From NCBI RefSeq assembly GCF_000786215.1, contig NZ_JROG01000008.1, positions 186,001 to 250,000 of the forward strand: a stretch of 64,000 nucleotides of DNA, written 5' to 3'. Below are positions 51,421 through 61,567 of this stretch, piece by piece. The stretch's first letter is position 1, and the number at the start of each line of letters is the position of its first letter. The translations under genes and the position numbers were made by a program. The DNA is from Sphingomonas sp. 35-24ZXX (GTDB lineage Bacteria > Pseudomonadota > Alphaproteobacteria > Sphingomonadales > Sphingomonadaceae). Below the pieces are notes generated by a model. That model worked only from the letters and a program-made list of their open reading frames with translations. It ran no database searches and was not told the DNA's origin.

Positions 51421-51514
51421 GGCTGTCGATTCCGCGCCGGGGCTTGCCTTGGCGCGGACCTTCCGACACAGTGATGCTGCCTTGGGGTCGCGCTTCAGGC
51501 AGGGGAACTTTGCC

Positions 51515-53383
51515 GTGTCCCGCGCACAGCGCTTTCTGGAGCGGTTCCGCTCCACGGGCAACGATCACAATCCGCTCGATATGCTGCACGAGGATGCCGA
51601 TGGCTTCGGTGCCTTGCTCGCCGAAGCGCCCGAGGCTTTGGCTGAGGCGATGACGCGCGATGCCGATCTCGCTCCCGCCGGCCCCGCGTTCGTCAATCCC
51701 CGCGCCTATGCTTCTGCCGCGTGCGATGCCGAGGGGGATGTCGTCTGCGCCGACCCGGCCTTCGCGGCCTGGGCCGCGCCGCTTCACCGCGGCCGGGCCG
51801 AGCTCGGCGCGCTCAAGGCGGGCAAGGCCAGCGTGTCCTATCTGCTCGAGGACGTTTCCGGAGGACAGGGGCATGGAGGCAAGTTCATCGCGGTGGCCGC
51901 AGCACCGCTGGCCGCTGCACGCCACTGGCCGCTCGCCCCTGAGGTGCGCCGTGCGCTTGAGAGCGGTGCGGCGGATTATGCGCTGGTCGCGCACCTGCCG
52001 CCGACGCTGCAGCCGCGCGGGCTGGCATCGGCAGCGCGATTGTTCGGCTTTACCGCGCGCGAGGCGAGCATGGCAGAGGCTCTGGTGCGCGGCGGCGATG
52101 TGCGCACGGCCGCCCGGATGGAGGGCATCGGCTATGAGACCGGGCGCGACGTCATCAAGGCGGCGATGGCCAAGGCAGGCTGTCACCGCCAGGGTGAGTT
52201 CGTCGCGCTGTGCCTGCAGATCGAAAGCGGCGAGCAGCCAGGCGGACTCGTCATCGAGCCCGTGCTGCGCGACATTTTCGGGCTCACCGAGCGGCAGGCG
52301 CGCATCGCGCACACCATCGCGCGTGGCCTGACCCGAGAGGAATGCGCGCAGCAGCTGGCGCTGTCGGTGAATATCGTCAAGGCCGAACTCAAGGCGATCT
52401 TTGCGAGCTGCGAGCTGGCATCGCTGGTCCAGCTGACCACGCTGGTCGCGCATATCCAGGCGGTGGCGGCGCTGGCCGACGCGACCGATATCGATCTTTC
52501 GGTGGCGACGCGCGGCGCAGAGCCGCTGCGGCTGCTGCCCCGCCGCGACCGGACGGGGCGCATCGCCTTTGCCGACCATGGCCCGCGAGACGGCATTCCC
52601 ATGGTCTGCCTGCACACCGCGACCACCGGGCGGCATCTTCCGGCCAAGGCGATTGCCGCGCTGCAGGCGGAGGGCCTTCGACCGATCACGCTCGACCGGC
52701 CCGGCTTCGGCCTGACCGCGATGGTCGAGGGCGACTATCTGGCGCACAATGCGCGCGATATCCTGGAGATCCTTGATGCCCTTGGGCTGCAGCGCGCGTG
52801 CATCCTGGCGCGCGGCGGCACGATGGTGCTGGCCTATGTCGCGGCGCATCACCCCGAGCGGCTCAACCGCGCGGTGGTGCTCAACCCGGAGCCGCCGCCG
52901 CAGCGCGACGGGCGGCTTCAGGGGCTGCACGGCCATGTCAAGCAGCTGGTCTATTCGCGCCCGGGGCTGGTCGGACCGCTCGCGACGCATCTGTCGCGCC
53001 GCGCCTCGGCGCGCACGGTCGAGCGGCTGGTGATACAGGTCGTCGGCGGATCGGAGGCCGATCGCCGGACCCTCGCAGACCCCGAGATCCTGTCCGGCTA
53101 TGTCCGCGCGACGCAGCAAAGTGCGATGCAGGGGGGCGCGGGTTTTCTGGCCATCGCCCGGTCGGAGCCGCACGACAGCGTGGTGGCAATCGCTGATGGC
53201 AGCGCGATCACCATCCTGTGCGGCGAGCAGGACACGATGTATGCGTCGGCGGATTCGGTTCCCTATTGGCAATCGATCTGGCCGGGTGCCCGGGCGCAGG
53301 TGGTGGAAGGGGCCGGGCGGATGCTGCTGTTCCAGCGGCCTGACCTGATCGCGGCCGCGCTGCGCGGCGCTGCGTGCGATTGA
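51515..53383 (+). CDS. Two LuxR-type HTH domains fused to a catalytically dead alpha/beta hydrolase
   Basis: A 622-residue cytosolic protein. Residues 55-160 look PAS-like (ACDAEGDVVCADPAFAAW). Two LuxR/GerE-type helix-turn-helix segments follow: FGFTAREASMAEALVRGGDV (177-196) and FGLTERQARIAHTIARGLTR (255-274), each with recognition-helix-like sequence after it. From about 340 an alpha/beta hydrolase fold is clear (VCLHTATTGRHL, LDRPGFGLT, AAHHPERLNRAVVLNP, ILCGEQDTMY). The nucleophile elbow reads ARGGTMV, without Ser, and the catalytic His position reads GAGRMLLF (R602). The acid D573 remains. A ligand-sensing regulator is inferred. GTG 51515 has AGGGG nine bases upstream. Confidence 0.85.
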   Translation: MSRAQRFLERFRSTGNDHNPLDMLHEDADGFGALLAEAPEALAEAMTRDADLAPAGPAFVNPRAYASAACDAEGDVVCADPAFAAWAAPLHRGRAELGALKAGKASVSYLLEDVSGGQGHGGKFIAVAAAPLAAARHWPLAPEVRRALESGAADYALVAHLPPTLQPRGLASAARLFGFTAREASMAEALVRGGDVRTAARMEGIGYETGRDVIKAAMAKAGCHRQGEFVALCLQIESGEQPGGLVIEPVLRDIFGLTERQARIAHTIARGLTREECAQQLALSVNIVKAELKAIFASCELASLVQLTTLVAHIQAVAALADATDIDLSVATRGAEPLRLLPRRDRTGRIAFADHGPRDGIPMVCLHTATTGRHLPAKAIAALQAEGLRPITLDRPGFGLTAMVEGDYLAHNARDILEILDALGLQRACILARGGTMVLAYVAAHHPERLNRAVVLNPEPPPQRDGRLQGLHGHVKQLVYSRPGLVGPLATHLSRRASARTVERLVIQVVGGSEADRRTLADPEILSGYVRATQQSAMQGGAGFLAIARSEPHDSVVAIADGSAITILCGEQDTMYASADSVPYWQSIWPGARAQVVEGAGRMLLFQRPDLIAAALRGAACD

Positions 53384-53428
53384 TGCACCATGCTGCGCAA
53401 CATTTGCCTGCGCTAATACTTGCTCAAT

Positions 53429-53460
53429 CCGTACCGTCACGGCTATGCACAGGGGTACGG
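53429..53460. repeat. 7-bp inverted repeat upstream of malic enzyme
   Basis: CCGTACC (53429-53435) and GGTACGG (53454-53460) are perfect reverse complements 18 bases apart, between the pseudo-hydrolase regulator and the malic enzyme gene. It could be an operator or leader hairpin; no T tract follows. Confidence 0.45.
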
Positions 53461-53553
53461 GGCGTCTTCAACCAACCTGGCCGGAAACCGGCACACAGAT
53501 AAACCGATCCACCAGCGGCTGCGCCCACGCACCCGCCAGACAAGGGCCTGTCG

Positions 53554-55818
53554 ATGAGCGAGAAGAGCAACGTCCAGTTCACCGAGCGCGAGGCGCTGTA
53601 CTTCCACTCTTCGGGCCGACCCGGCAAGATCGAGATCATCGCGTCCAAGCCGATGGCGACCCAGCGCGACCTGAGCCTCGCTTATTCGCCGGGCGTCGCG
53701 GTGCCGGTGCGCGCCATCGCCGAGGACCCGTCGACCGCCTATGACTATACCGCCAAGGGCAATCTGGTCGCGGTGATCTCCAACGGAACCGCGATCCTGG
53801 GTCTCGGCAATCTGGGTGCGCTCGCCGCCAAGCCGGTGATGGAAGGCAAGGCGGTGCTGTTCAAGCGCTTTGCCGATGTCGATTCGATCGATATCGAGGT
53901 GAACACCGAGGACGTCCAGCGCTTCATTGAGTGCGTCGAACTGCTCGAGCCGACCTTCGGCGGGATCAACCTGGAAGATATCGGCGCGCCTGCGTGCTTC
54001 ATCATCGAACAGGCGCTGAAAGAGCGGATGAACATTCCGGTCATGCACGATGACCAGCACGGCACCGCGATCATTTCCGCTGCCGGCCTGCTCAACGCCT
54101 GCTACCTGACGGGCCGCGATTTTGCCGATGTGAAGATGGTGGTGAACGGCGCGGGCGCCGCAGCGATCGCGTGCACCGAACTGATCAAGGCGATGGGCGT
54201 GCGGCACGACAACGTGCTGATGTGCGACCGATCGGGCGTGATCTATCAGGGCCGCGACGATCTTGATCAGTGGAAGTCCGCGCACGCCGCCAAGACCGAC
54301 CGGCGCACGCTCGAAGAAGCGCTCGACGGTGCCGACATCTTCCTGGGACTTTCGGCCGCCGGCGCGCTCAAGCCCGAGATGGTGATGAAGATGGCGCCGC
54401 AGCCGATCATCTTCGCGATGGCCAATCCCGACCCGGAAATCACCCCGCCCGATGCCAAGGCGGCGCGTCCCGATGCGATCATCGCCACCGGCCGGTCGGA
54501 TTATCCCAACCAGGTCAACAACGTGCTGGGCTTCCCGTTCATTTTCCGCGGCGCGCTCGACGTGCGCGCGACCGCGATCAACGAGGAAATGAAGATCGCC
54601 GCGGCCCGGGCAATTGCCGAGCTGGCGCGCGAGCAGGTACCCGAAGAGGTGGCGGCAGCCTATGGCGGCGCGACACAGAAGTTCGGGGTCGACTACATCA
54701 TCCCCGCACCGTTCGATCCCCGGCTGATGGAGCGCGTGTCGGCAGCCGTTGCCCGGGCGGCGATGGATACCGGCGTGGCGCAAAAGCCGATCGAGGACAT
54801 GGCCGCGTATCGCCATTCGCTCAAGAGCCGGCTCAACCCCACGACCGCGGTGCTGACCCAGGTGTACAGCGATGCCCGCGCCAATCCCAAGCGCGTGGTG
54901 TTTGCCGAGGCGGAGGAAGAAGTGGTGCTGCGCGCCGCGATCCAGTTCCGCGATGGCGGCTATGGCACGCCGGTGCTGGTCGGACGCGAGCAGCGGGTGC
55001 GCGACAAGCTCAAGGAGCTGGCGGTCGATGATCCGATGGCGTTCGAGGTGCACAATTCGGTCAACTCGCCTTTGGTGCCGCGCATGGTCGATGTGCTGTA
55101 CGAACGGCTGCAGCGGCGCGGCTACCTGAAGCGCGACGTTAAGCGCATGGTCAACCAGGACCGGAACATCTTCGGATCGGCGCTGCTGCATCTGGGTGAG
55201 GCGGACGCGATGCTGACCGGCATCACCCGCACCTTCGGCCAGTCTATGCGCGAGATCCGCCGCGTGCTCGATCCCAAGCCGGGCGAGACGCCCTTCGGCA
55301 TCCATGTCATGGTCGGCAAGAGCCACACCGTGTTCCTCGCCGATACCACGGTCAACGAGCGGCCCAATGCCGAGGAACTGGCCTGCATCGCGGAAAACAC
55401 CGCGCATGTCGCGCGCAGGCTGGGGCATGAACCCCGGGTCGCCTTCCTGTCCTATTCCAATTTCGGCAATCCCTCGGGGCGCTGGCTGGACAATATCCGC
55501 GACGCGGTGAGCATCCTCGATCAGCGCGGGGCAACGTTCGAATATGAAGGCGAAATGTCGCCCGACGTTGCGCTCAACCCCAAGCTGATGGCGAACTATC
55601 CGTTCTGCCGCCTGTCGGCCCCGGCCAATGTGCTGATCATGCCCGGGCTGCAATCGGCCAACCTGTCGGCCAAGCTGCTGCGCGAACTGGGCGGCGATGC
55701 GATGATCGGGCCGATGCTGATCGGCATGGAAAAGCCGGTGCAGATCGCGGCGATGTCATCGACGGCAGGCGATCTGCTGACGCTGGCGCTGCTCGCCTCG
55801 TCGGGCGTGGTGGGTTGA
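53554..55818 (+). CDS. maeB: NADP-dependent malic enzyme with phosphotransacetylase-like domain
   Basis: A 754-residue enzyme decarboxylating malate to pyruvate with NADPH production. The malic domain covers about 1-430: [68 protein letters not shown] and [10 protein letters not shown]. The C-terminal third (about 430-754) is phosphotransacetylase-like ([36 protein letters not shown]) and is thought to be regulatory in this family, responding to acetyl-CoA. ATG 53554 is used. It is convergent with the hybrid kinase gene, 17 bases apart, where a short tandem duplication spans both ends. Confidence 0.94.
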   Translation: MSEKSNVQFTEREALYFHSSGRPGKIEIIASKPMATQRDLSLAYSPGVAVPVRAIAEDPSTAYDYTAKGNLVAVISNGTAILGLGNLGALAAKPVMEGKAVLFKRFADVDSIDIEVNTEDVQRFIECVELLEPTFGGINLEDIGAPACFIIEQALKERMNIPVMHDDQHGTAIISAAGLLNACYLTGRDFADVKMVVNGAGAAAIACTELIKAMGVRHDNVLMCDRSGVIYQGRDDLDQWKSAHAAKTDRRTLEEALDGADIFLGLSAAGALKPEMVMKMAPQPIIFAMANPDPEITPPDAKAARPDAIIATGRSDYPNQVNNVLGFPFIFRGALDVRATAINEEMKIAAARAIAELAREQVPEEVAAAYGGATQKFGVDYIIPAPFDPRLMERVSAAVARAAMDTGVAQKPIEDMAAYRHSLKSRLNPTTAVLTQVYSDARANPKRVVFAEAEEEVVLRAAIQFRDGGYGTPVLVGREQRVRDKLKELAVDDPMAFEVHNSVNSPLVPRMVDVLYERLQRRGYLKRDVKRMVNQDRNIFGSALLHLGEADAMLTGITRTFGQSMREIRRVLDPKPGETPFGIHVMVGKSHTVFLADTTVNERPNAEELACIAENTAHVARRLGHEPRVAFLSYSNFGNPSGRWLDNIRDAVSILDQRGATFEYEGEMSPDVALNPKLMANYPFCRLSAPANVLIMPGLQSANLSAKLLRELGGDAMIGPMLIGMEKPVQIAAMSSTAGDLLTLALLASSGVVG

Positions 55819-55837
55819 TCGGCCCTGTGGGTTGATC
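55810..55837. repeat. 17-bp tandem duplication spanning the stop codons of two convergent genes
   Basis: GTGGGTTGATC occurs at 55810-55820 and again at 55827-55837, an exact repeat with a 17-base period. The first copy contains the TGA of malic enzyme; the second runs into the reverse-strand stop of the hybrid kinase. Confidence 0.7.
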
Positions 55838-57860
55838 AGGCGGCTGGGACGGCGGCGAGTGTCCGCCGGACCAGCGCCACCAGATCATCGGGCGCAAACG
55901 GCTTGGTGATCAGCAGGTTGTGCGGGCAGCCGCTTTCGATCGCGCCGCCCGCATAAGCGGTCATCAGCACGATCGGAATCTCCGGCCAGGCGCGGTGAAC
56001 CTCGGTCGCCAAGGCACGGCCGTCGAGGCGCGGCATCGTGATGTCGCTCAGCAGCAGATCGGGGCGGGGCTCGGCGGCGCGCATCATGTCGAGCGCCTGC
56101 TGGCCGTCCTCGGCCTCGACGACCTTGAACCCGGCATCCTGCAGCACATCGCTGACATGCGCGCGCAGCTCGGCATTGTCCTCGGCCAGCATGATCGTGC
56201 ACCCGGCGCGGCAGGCGTCACCGGCCTCGCGCGGCAGCCTGTCCCGCGCGGCATCGTCTGCTGCATCCTCGGTCACCGGCAGCCACAGGCTGAGCGTGGT
56301 GCCCTCGCCCGGCGCGGTGGTGAGCGTCACGAAGCCGCCCGATTGCGCGACAAAGCCCTGCACCTGGCTCAGCCCCAGGCCGGTGCCCTTGCCGATATCC
56401 TTGGTGGTAAAGAACGGCTCGAAGATATGCGCGGCGATATCGGGTGCGATCCCCGATCCGGTGTCATTGACGCAGAAGCGGACATAGCGGCCGGTTGGCG
56501 CATCGTGCCCGTCATCAAGATCGTCGGGGCCGCGATGGGCATTGGCGGCATGCACGGTGATCGTGCCAGGCTGTTCCATCGCATCGCGCGCGTTGACCAC
56601 CAGGTTGAGCAGCGCGTTTTCGAGCTGGCTCGCATCGACGGTGATCGGCCACAGGCTGTCGGGGCATTCGACCTTGAGCGTGTGCCGCTCGTCGAGTGCC
56701 TGCGCAGCGAGCGGCTCGAGGTCGCGGATGAGGTCGGCCGGCTTGATCCGCGTCGGCGTCAGCGACTGGCGGCGCGCATAGGCGAGCAGCCGCTGGGTCA
56801 GATTGGCCGCGCGACTGGCGCCGTCGCGCGCGTTGGCGATTGCCGTCCCGGCGCGCTCGACCTGGCCCGATGCCATCCGCTTCTGCGCGATATCGAGATT
56901 GCCCGAGATGATCGTCAGCAGGTTGTTGAAATCGTGCGCGATGCCGCCGGTCAGCTGGCCGATCGTTTCCATCCGCTGGACCTGGGCGAGCTGGGTCTCT
57001 GCGGCGCGGGCGCGGGTGATGTCGCGCGCGATGCCGAAGACCAGGTCGCCCTCGCGCGCCAGGCTCCAGCTTGCGAAGATCGGCTGGCCGTCGCGTCCGC
57101 GCATCTCGCGCTCGACCTGAACATCGCTCTGGCCGCTGGCCAGCTGCACCAGTTCGCCCTGCTGCGGCTCGGCGAAATAGTGTCCGATCTTCCCGCTGCC
57201 ATCGGCAGGAACCGGCCCGAAGGCCTTCTCCCAGGCGGGGTTTCCGGCGACCAATACCCCGTCGTTGGTGGTGATCAGCATCATGTCGAGCGACGAATCC
57301 CACAGCCGGTCGCGCTGATCGGCGGCAAGGTCTGCTGCCAGCTGCTGGTGGATCAGCTGCCGCCGCAGCTCCAGCAGTGCGGCCACCTGCCGTGCCAGCG
57401 CCGCCAGCAGCGGGGCGCCGTCGAACCGGTCGCGCGGCTGGCTGTCCGACAGGCAGATCGTCCCCAGCGCAAAGCCATCGTTGTTGATGACCGGTGCCCC
57501 GGCATAAAAGCGGATGTGTGGCGGCCCGGTGACCAGCGGATTGTCGGCAAAGCGCGGGTCTTGCGCGGCGTCGAGCACCACCATGACTTCGCTGGAGCGG
57601 ATGGCGTGGTCGCAAAAGGCGATCGAACGCGGCGTCTGGTCGATGTCCAGCCCTTCGGAGGCCTTGAACCACTGGCGCTCTTCCTCGACGATCGAGATGA
57701 AGGCGGTCTCGCAGCTGCCGATCGTGCGCGCGAGCGCAACCAGATCGGCATACAGGCCGTTGTCACTGTCATCGGGCGTGAGCTGATAGGTGCGCAGGGC
57801 AGCGAGCCGTGCAGCCTCATCGTCATTCCGGAAACTGGCATGGCTGAGATTGAGCAGCAT
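55836..57860 (-). CDS. Hybrid histidine kinase (GAF-PAS-HisKA-ATPase-receiver)
   Basis: A 674-residue cytosolic kinase. The GAF domain (about 25-165) has the SIAFCDHAIRSSEVMVVLDA pattern. A PAS segment (about 185-290) follows. The phosphoacceptor is H309 in GGIAHDFNNLLTIISGNLD. The ATPase domain shows ENALLNLVVNARDAM, VNDTGSGIAPDIAAHIFEPF and GKGTGLGLSQVQGF. A C-terminal receiver has D606 in LLLSDITMPRLDG and ITKPFAPDDL. No membrane helix is present. ATG 57860 (MLLNLSHASF) is chosen; the frame runs to 58007 without conserved sequence. The output partner is unknown. It is divergent from frmA with 224 bases between. Confidence 0.9.
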   Translation of the reverse strand: MLLNLSHASFRNDDEAARLAALRTYQLTPDDSDNGLYADLVALARTIGSCETAFISIVEEERQWFKASEGLDIDQTPRSIAFCDHAIRSSEVMVVLDAAQDPRFADNPLVTGPPHIRFYAGAPVINNDGFALGTICLSDSQPRDRFDGAPLLAALARQVAALLELRRQLIHQQLAADLAADQRDRLWDSSLDMMLITTNDGVLVAGNPAWEKAFGPVPADGSGKIGHYFAEPQQGELVQLASGQSDVQVEREMRGRDGQPIFASWSLAREGDLVFGIARDITRARAAETQLAQVQRMETIGQLTGGIAHDFNNLLTIISGNLDIAQKRMASGQVERAGTAIANARDGASRAANLTQRLLAYARRQSLTPTRIKPADLIRDLEPLAAQALDERHTLKVECPDSLWPITVDASQLENALLNLVVNARDAMEQPGTITVHAANAHRGPDDLDDGHDAPTGRYVRFCVNDTGSGIAPDIAAHIFEPFFTTKDIGKGTGLGLSQVQGFVAQSGGFVTLTTAPGEGTTLSLWLPVTEDAADDAARDRLPREAGDACRAGCTIMLAEDNAELRAHVSDVLQDAGFKVVEAEDGQQALDMMRAAEPRPDLLLSDITMPRLDGRALATEVHRAWPEIPIVLMTAYAGGAIESGCPHNLLITKPFAPDDLVALVRRTLAAVPAA

Positions 57861-58084
57861 CGACCCGTTCGCTTGTCTGGCGGCGTTGCTGCGCGCCCGG
57901 TTGCTGGCCAATATAGGCCGCTGATGCGCGAGCGCCAGCGGGGTGGTGGATTTTGTTCGCGTCTGCGCACGGTTCCGCTGGCCTGGACCGACCCTGCAAG
58001 CGTGCAAGTTGCGCCTTAACGCCGGGTGCTCATGATGCTAGAGCCCGGCAAAAGTGCACCCCCATGCAAGAAAGCCTGCGACCC

Positions 58085-59197
58085 ATGAAAACCCGTGCCG
58101 CCGTTGCCTTTGAAGCCAAGAAGCCGCTCGAAATCGTCGAGCTTGACCTTGAAGGGCCCAAGGCCGGCGAGGTTCTGGTCGAGATCATGGCAACGGGCGT
58201 CTGTCACACCGATGCCTATACGCTCGACGGGCTGGACAGCGAGGGGCTGTTCCCCAGCGTGCTGGGCCATGAAGGCGCAGGCATCGTGCGCGAAGTCGGC
58301 GCGGGCGTGACCTCGGTCAAGCCCGGCGACCATGTCATCCCGCTGTACACCCCCGAATGCGGCCAATGCAAAACCTGCCTCTCGGGCAAGTCAAACCTGT
58401 GCACCGCGATCCGCGCGACGCAGGGCAAGGGCCTGATGCCCGATGGCACGACGCGGTTCAGCTACAAGGGCCAGCCGATCTATCACTATATGGGCTGCTC
58501 GACCTTCAGCAACTTCACCGTGCTGCCCGAGATTGCCGTCGCCAAGATCCGCGAGGATGCGCCGTTCCAGTCGGCCTGCTATATCGGCTGCGGGGTGACC
58601 ACCGGTGTCGGCGCGGTCACCAAGACCGCCAAGGTCCAGCCGGGCGACAACATCGTGGTGTTCGGCCTCGGCGGCATCGGTCTCAACGTGCTGCAGGGTG
58701 CCAAGCTTGCCGGCGCGAACAAGATCATCGGCGTCGACATCAACCCCGATCGCGAGGATTGGGGCCGCCGCTTCGGCATGACCGATTTCCTCAATTCGAA
58801 GGGCCTGAGCCGCGAGGACACCGTCGCGAAGATCGTCGCGATGACCGATGGCGGCGCGGACTATACCTTCGATGCGACCGGAAATACCGAGGTGATGCGC
58901 ACCGCGCTGGAAGCCTGCCACCGGGGCTGGGGCACCTCGATCATCATCGGCGTGGCCGAGGCCGGCAAGGAGATCGCCACCCGTCCGTTCCAGCTGGTGA
59001 CCGGCCGCAACTGGCGCGGCACCGCGTTCGGCGGGGCCAAGGGCCGCACCGATGTGCCCGAGATCGTCGACATGTACATGACCGGCAAGATCGAGATCGA
59101 TCCGATGATCACGCACGTGATGGGTCTGGAAGAGATCAACACCGCGTTCGATCTGATGCACGCGGGCAAATCGATCCGCTCCGTGGTGGTGTTCTGA
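58085..59197 (+). CDS. frmA: S-(hydroxymethyl)glutathione dehydrogenase
   Basis: A 370-residue class III alcohol dehydrogenase oxidising the formaldehyde-glutathione adduct with NAD. Catalytic zinc residues are in [14 protein letters not shown] and LGHEGAGIV. The structural zinc site is [39 protein letters not shown] and the cofactor site [20 protein letters not shown] follow. It shares one base with the start of fghA (TGATG), so the two steps of formaldehyde detoxification are coupled. ATG 58085 is chosen; ATG 58064 is in frame and would add seven residues. Confidence 0.95.
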   Translation: MKTRAAVAFEAKKPLEIVELDLEGPKAGEVLVEIMATGVCHTDAYTLDGLDSEGLFPSVLGHEGAGIVREVGAGVTSVKPGDHVIPLYTPECGQCKTCLSGKSNLCTAIRATQGKGLMPDGTTRFSYKGQPIYHYMGCSTFSNFTVLPEIAVAKIREDAPFQSACYIGCGVTTGVGAVTKTAKVQPGDNIVVFGLGGIGLNVLQGAKLAGANKIIGVDINPDREDWGRRFGMTDFLNSKGLSREDTVAKIVAMTDGGADYTFDATGNTEVMRTALEACHRGWGTSIIIGVAEAGKEIATRPFQLVTGRNWRGTAFGGAKGRTDVPEIVDMYMTGKIEIDPMITHVMGLEEINTAFDLMHAGKSIRSVVVF

Positions 59198-60048
59198 TGC
59201 CGGTGCCTGTCGAAACCCTCTCGTCGGTCAGGAGCTTCGGCGGCGAGCAGGCGGTGCTGCGCCACGCGTCCGAGGCGACAGGCACCGACATGACCTTCTC
59301 GGTGTTCGTGCCCGATCATGCCGAAGGGGCGAAGCTGCCGGTGGTCTGGTATCTCTCGGGCCTCACCTGCACCCATGCCAATGTCACCGAAAAGGGCGAC
59401 TATCGCCGCGCCTGCGCCAAGCTCGGCCTGATCTTCGTCGCGCCCGATACCAGCCCGCGGGGCGAAGGCGTCGCCGATGACCCGGAAGGCGCCTATGATT
59501 TCGGCCTCGGCGCGGGCTTCTATGTCGATGCGACGCGGGACCCGTTCGCGCAGCACTACAAGATGTGGACCTATGTCACCGAGGAACTGCCCGAGATCAT
59601 CGGTGACTGCTTTCCTGCGGACATGGATCGCCAGTCGATCATGGGCCATTCGATGGGCGGCCATGGCGCGCTGACCATCGGGCTGACCTTGCCTGAGCGC
59701 TTCAAGGCGGTCTCGGCCTTCGCGCCGATCGTCGCGCCCTCGCAGGTTCCCTGGGGTCAGAAGGCGCTGGGCGGCTATCTGGGCGATGATGCCGCCGCGT
59801 GGCGCCGGCACGATGCGGTGGCGCTGATCGAGGATGGCGCGCGCGTGCCTGCACTGCTGGTCGATCAGGGCGAGGCGGATAATTTCCTCGTCGAACAGTT
59901 GAAGCCGCAGCTGCTGGCGCATGCCTGCGAGGCCGCGGGCATTGACCTCATGCTGCGGATGCAGCCGGGCTATGACCACAGCTATTATTTCATCTCGACC
60001 TTCATGGAAGACCATCTGCGCTGGCATGCCGCGCGCCTGATGGCCTGA
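59197..60048 (+). CDS. fghA: S-formylglutathione hydrolase
   Basis: A 283-residue esterase D-family serine hydrolase that releases formate and glutathione from S-formylglutathione. Motifs are WYLSGLTCTHANVTEKGDYR, FVAPDTSPRG, GAGFYVDAT, catalytic S152 in IMGHSMGGHGAL, Asp in LVDQGEADNF, and His in YDHSYYFISTF. The length is normal. It is coupled to frmA through a one-base stop/start overlap. Confidence 0.95.
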   Translation: MPVPVETLSSVRSFGGEQAVLRHASEATGTDMTFSVFVPDHAEGAKLPVVWYLSGLTCTHANVTEKGDYRRACAKLGLIFVAPDTSPRGEGVADDPEGAYDFGLGAGFYVDATRDPFAQHYKMWTYVTEELPEIIGDCFPADMDRQSIMGHSMGGHGALTIGLTLPERFKAVSAFAPIVAPSQVPWGQKALGGYLGDDAAAWRRHDAVALIEDGARVPALLVDQGEADNFLVEQLKPQLLAHACEAAGIDLMLRMQPGYDHSYYFISTFMEDHLRWHAARLMA

Positions 60049-60089
60049 CGCTCTGACAGAATGATGGCCGCGCGGCGCGCTTCTGCGCT

Positions 60090-61562
60090 TCAGGGAACGA
60101 TGGTGACGCTCGCGGTCCCGGTCGCCCAGACCGGCAGGTAAAGCCCCGCGCCAGCGGCCTGCAGCTGCCCGGTCCTGGCGCGCTTGACCTCGGCATGGAT
60201 GATCACGTCGCCAGCCCGCTTGGCCTCGATGGCGCGATCAACCTTGCCCAGCAGCTCGGCATAGTCGCGCTCGAAATTCTGTGCGAGCAGATCGGCGATC
60301 ATCGGCGCGACGCCCGGCGCGTTGACCAGATCGAGAATCAGGTCGCCCCCGGTCATGTCGGTGGTTCCGGTCACCGCGAAGTCGGTGAAGCCGACCCGGC
60401 GCGAATCCTCGGCATTGACCGGCTTGCCCGTCATCCACACCGTGCCACTGGTGGGCGTCCTGCTGCCGCGCTCGTGCGCCGAGAAGGTCAGTCCCACCGC
60501 GATCCGGCCGCCAGTGGTGCCGTAGATCGTCACCGACTTGAACTTCGCGTCGACAGGTTCGAGCCCCGGCACCATGAACGGCCGCTGCGATCGCTTGCGC
60601 AGCGCCTTGACCAGCACCGGCTCAAGCGCGCGATAATCGGCGAAGACCGGCAGGAAGAACGACAGCTCGCCGGGCTTGGCATCGAGCGGCTGCATCTGCG
60701 GCAGCGGCGTGGGTGCGCGCGGCCGCGGCCGGTGGCCGACATAGGTTTCGGTCAGCGCACGCATCCCCAGGCGCAGCAGCAGCCGCCCGTTCCTGACCTC
60801 GTAGCCGCCATATTGCAGCGCGCGAGGGGTGATCCGCATCCAGACCTCGGGGTTGCGCTCGTTGAGCACCACCGAAGTGAAGGCGCTGGCCCAGGCCTGC
60901 CCGATCTGCTTCTGGATTCCGATCCGTCCCAGCTCGCCGGGCAGCTCGCGCTCCAGCCTGGCGATGATCGGGGCCAGTTCGCGTTCGGCAGGCTCGGTCA
61001 GCTTGATGCGCTGGCCCAGAAACTCGACATGCGGCTCCGCCATCCAGTCATAGCTCAGGCTGACCGTGCCCCGGGGAGACCAGTCCTTCTGCAGATCGAT
61101 CCGGACGACCGCATGGGCCATCGCCTTGGCCGTGGCGGTTTCGCGCTTCAGTACCCCGCCAATGTCTTCGGCGCGGACGACGGCAGTGATCGGGAAGGAA
61201 AAGCGCAGCGCCTTGCCTGATCCTGCGACCCGCACCGGACCGCGGGTCACCTCGCCGACGATGTTGCACTTGATCGTGGGCGTCTTGAGCTTGGCGATGC
61301 CCAGGTCGACCGCCTTGCTGGCAACGCAGGTCTGGCCGGGTTCGTTGATGCGCCACAGCTGGCGCGGCACGCGTCGCTCCAGCGCGCGCGCCAGATCGCC
61401 CAGCTCCGCCTCGACCGGAACAGACACCAGCGAGGCCTGCGGCTTGATGGTGATCGCATCGTCGGTGCGGGGCGGCCGCCCCTGGTCGCGCCAGCCGCCG
61501 CAGCCGCTCAGCAGCGACGCTGCCAGCACGGTGAGCAACAGGCGGGAGGGGATGCGCGCCAT
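60090..61562 (-). CDS. DUF4403 lipoprotein
   Basis: A 490-residue predicted lipoprotein. The signal peptide ends in the lipobox LLSGC (residue 21). The protein shows the DUF4403 layout: ISVPVEAELGDLARAL-like start (SLVSVPVEAELGD), VTRGPVRVAGSGKALRFSFP in the middle, and LGMRALTETYVGHRP. The fold is probably related to tubular lipid-binding proteins of the envelope. Function is unknown. It is 5 bases downstream of the PmbA-type gene on the same strand, so co-transcribed. Confidence 0.87.
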   Translation of the reverse strand: MARIPSRLLLTVLAASLLSGCGGWRDQGRPPRTDDAITIKPQASLVSVPVEAELGDLARALERRVPRQLWRINEPGQTCVASKAVDLGIAKLKTPTIKCNIVGEVTRGPVRVAGSGKALRFSFPITAVVRAEDIGGVLKRETATAKAMAHAVVRIDLQKDWSPRGTVSLSYDWMAEPHVEFLGQRIKLTEPAERELAPIIARLERELPGELGRIGIQKQIGQAWASAFTSVVLNERNPEVWMRITPRALQYGGYEVRNGRLLLRLGMRALTETYVGHRPRPRAPTPLPQMQPLDAKPGELSFFLPVFADYRALEPVLVKALRKRSQRPFMVPGLEPVDAKFKSVTIYGTTGGRIAVGLTFSAHERGSRTPTSGTVWMTGKPVNAEDSRRVGFTDFAVTGTTDMTGGDLILDLVNAPGVAPMIADLLAQNFERDYAELLGKVDRAIEAKRAGDVIIHAEVKRARTGQLQAAGAGLYLPVWATGTASVTIVP

Positions 61563-61567
61563 GAGGG

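Noticed and set aside
51449-51514. A longer start for the two-HTH/pseudo-hydrolase regulator at TTG 51449
   Set aside because: No ribosome site; GTG 51515 has AGGGG at a suitable distance.
58021-58061. Alternative small hairpins (GCCGGG/CCCGGC and GGGTGC/GCACCC) before frmA
   Set aside because: Arms of six bases in GC-rich sequence are common; there is no T tract and no resemblance to a known formaldehyde regulator site.
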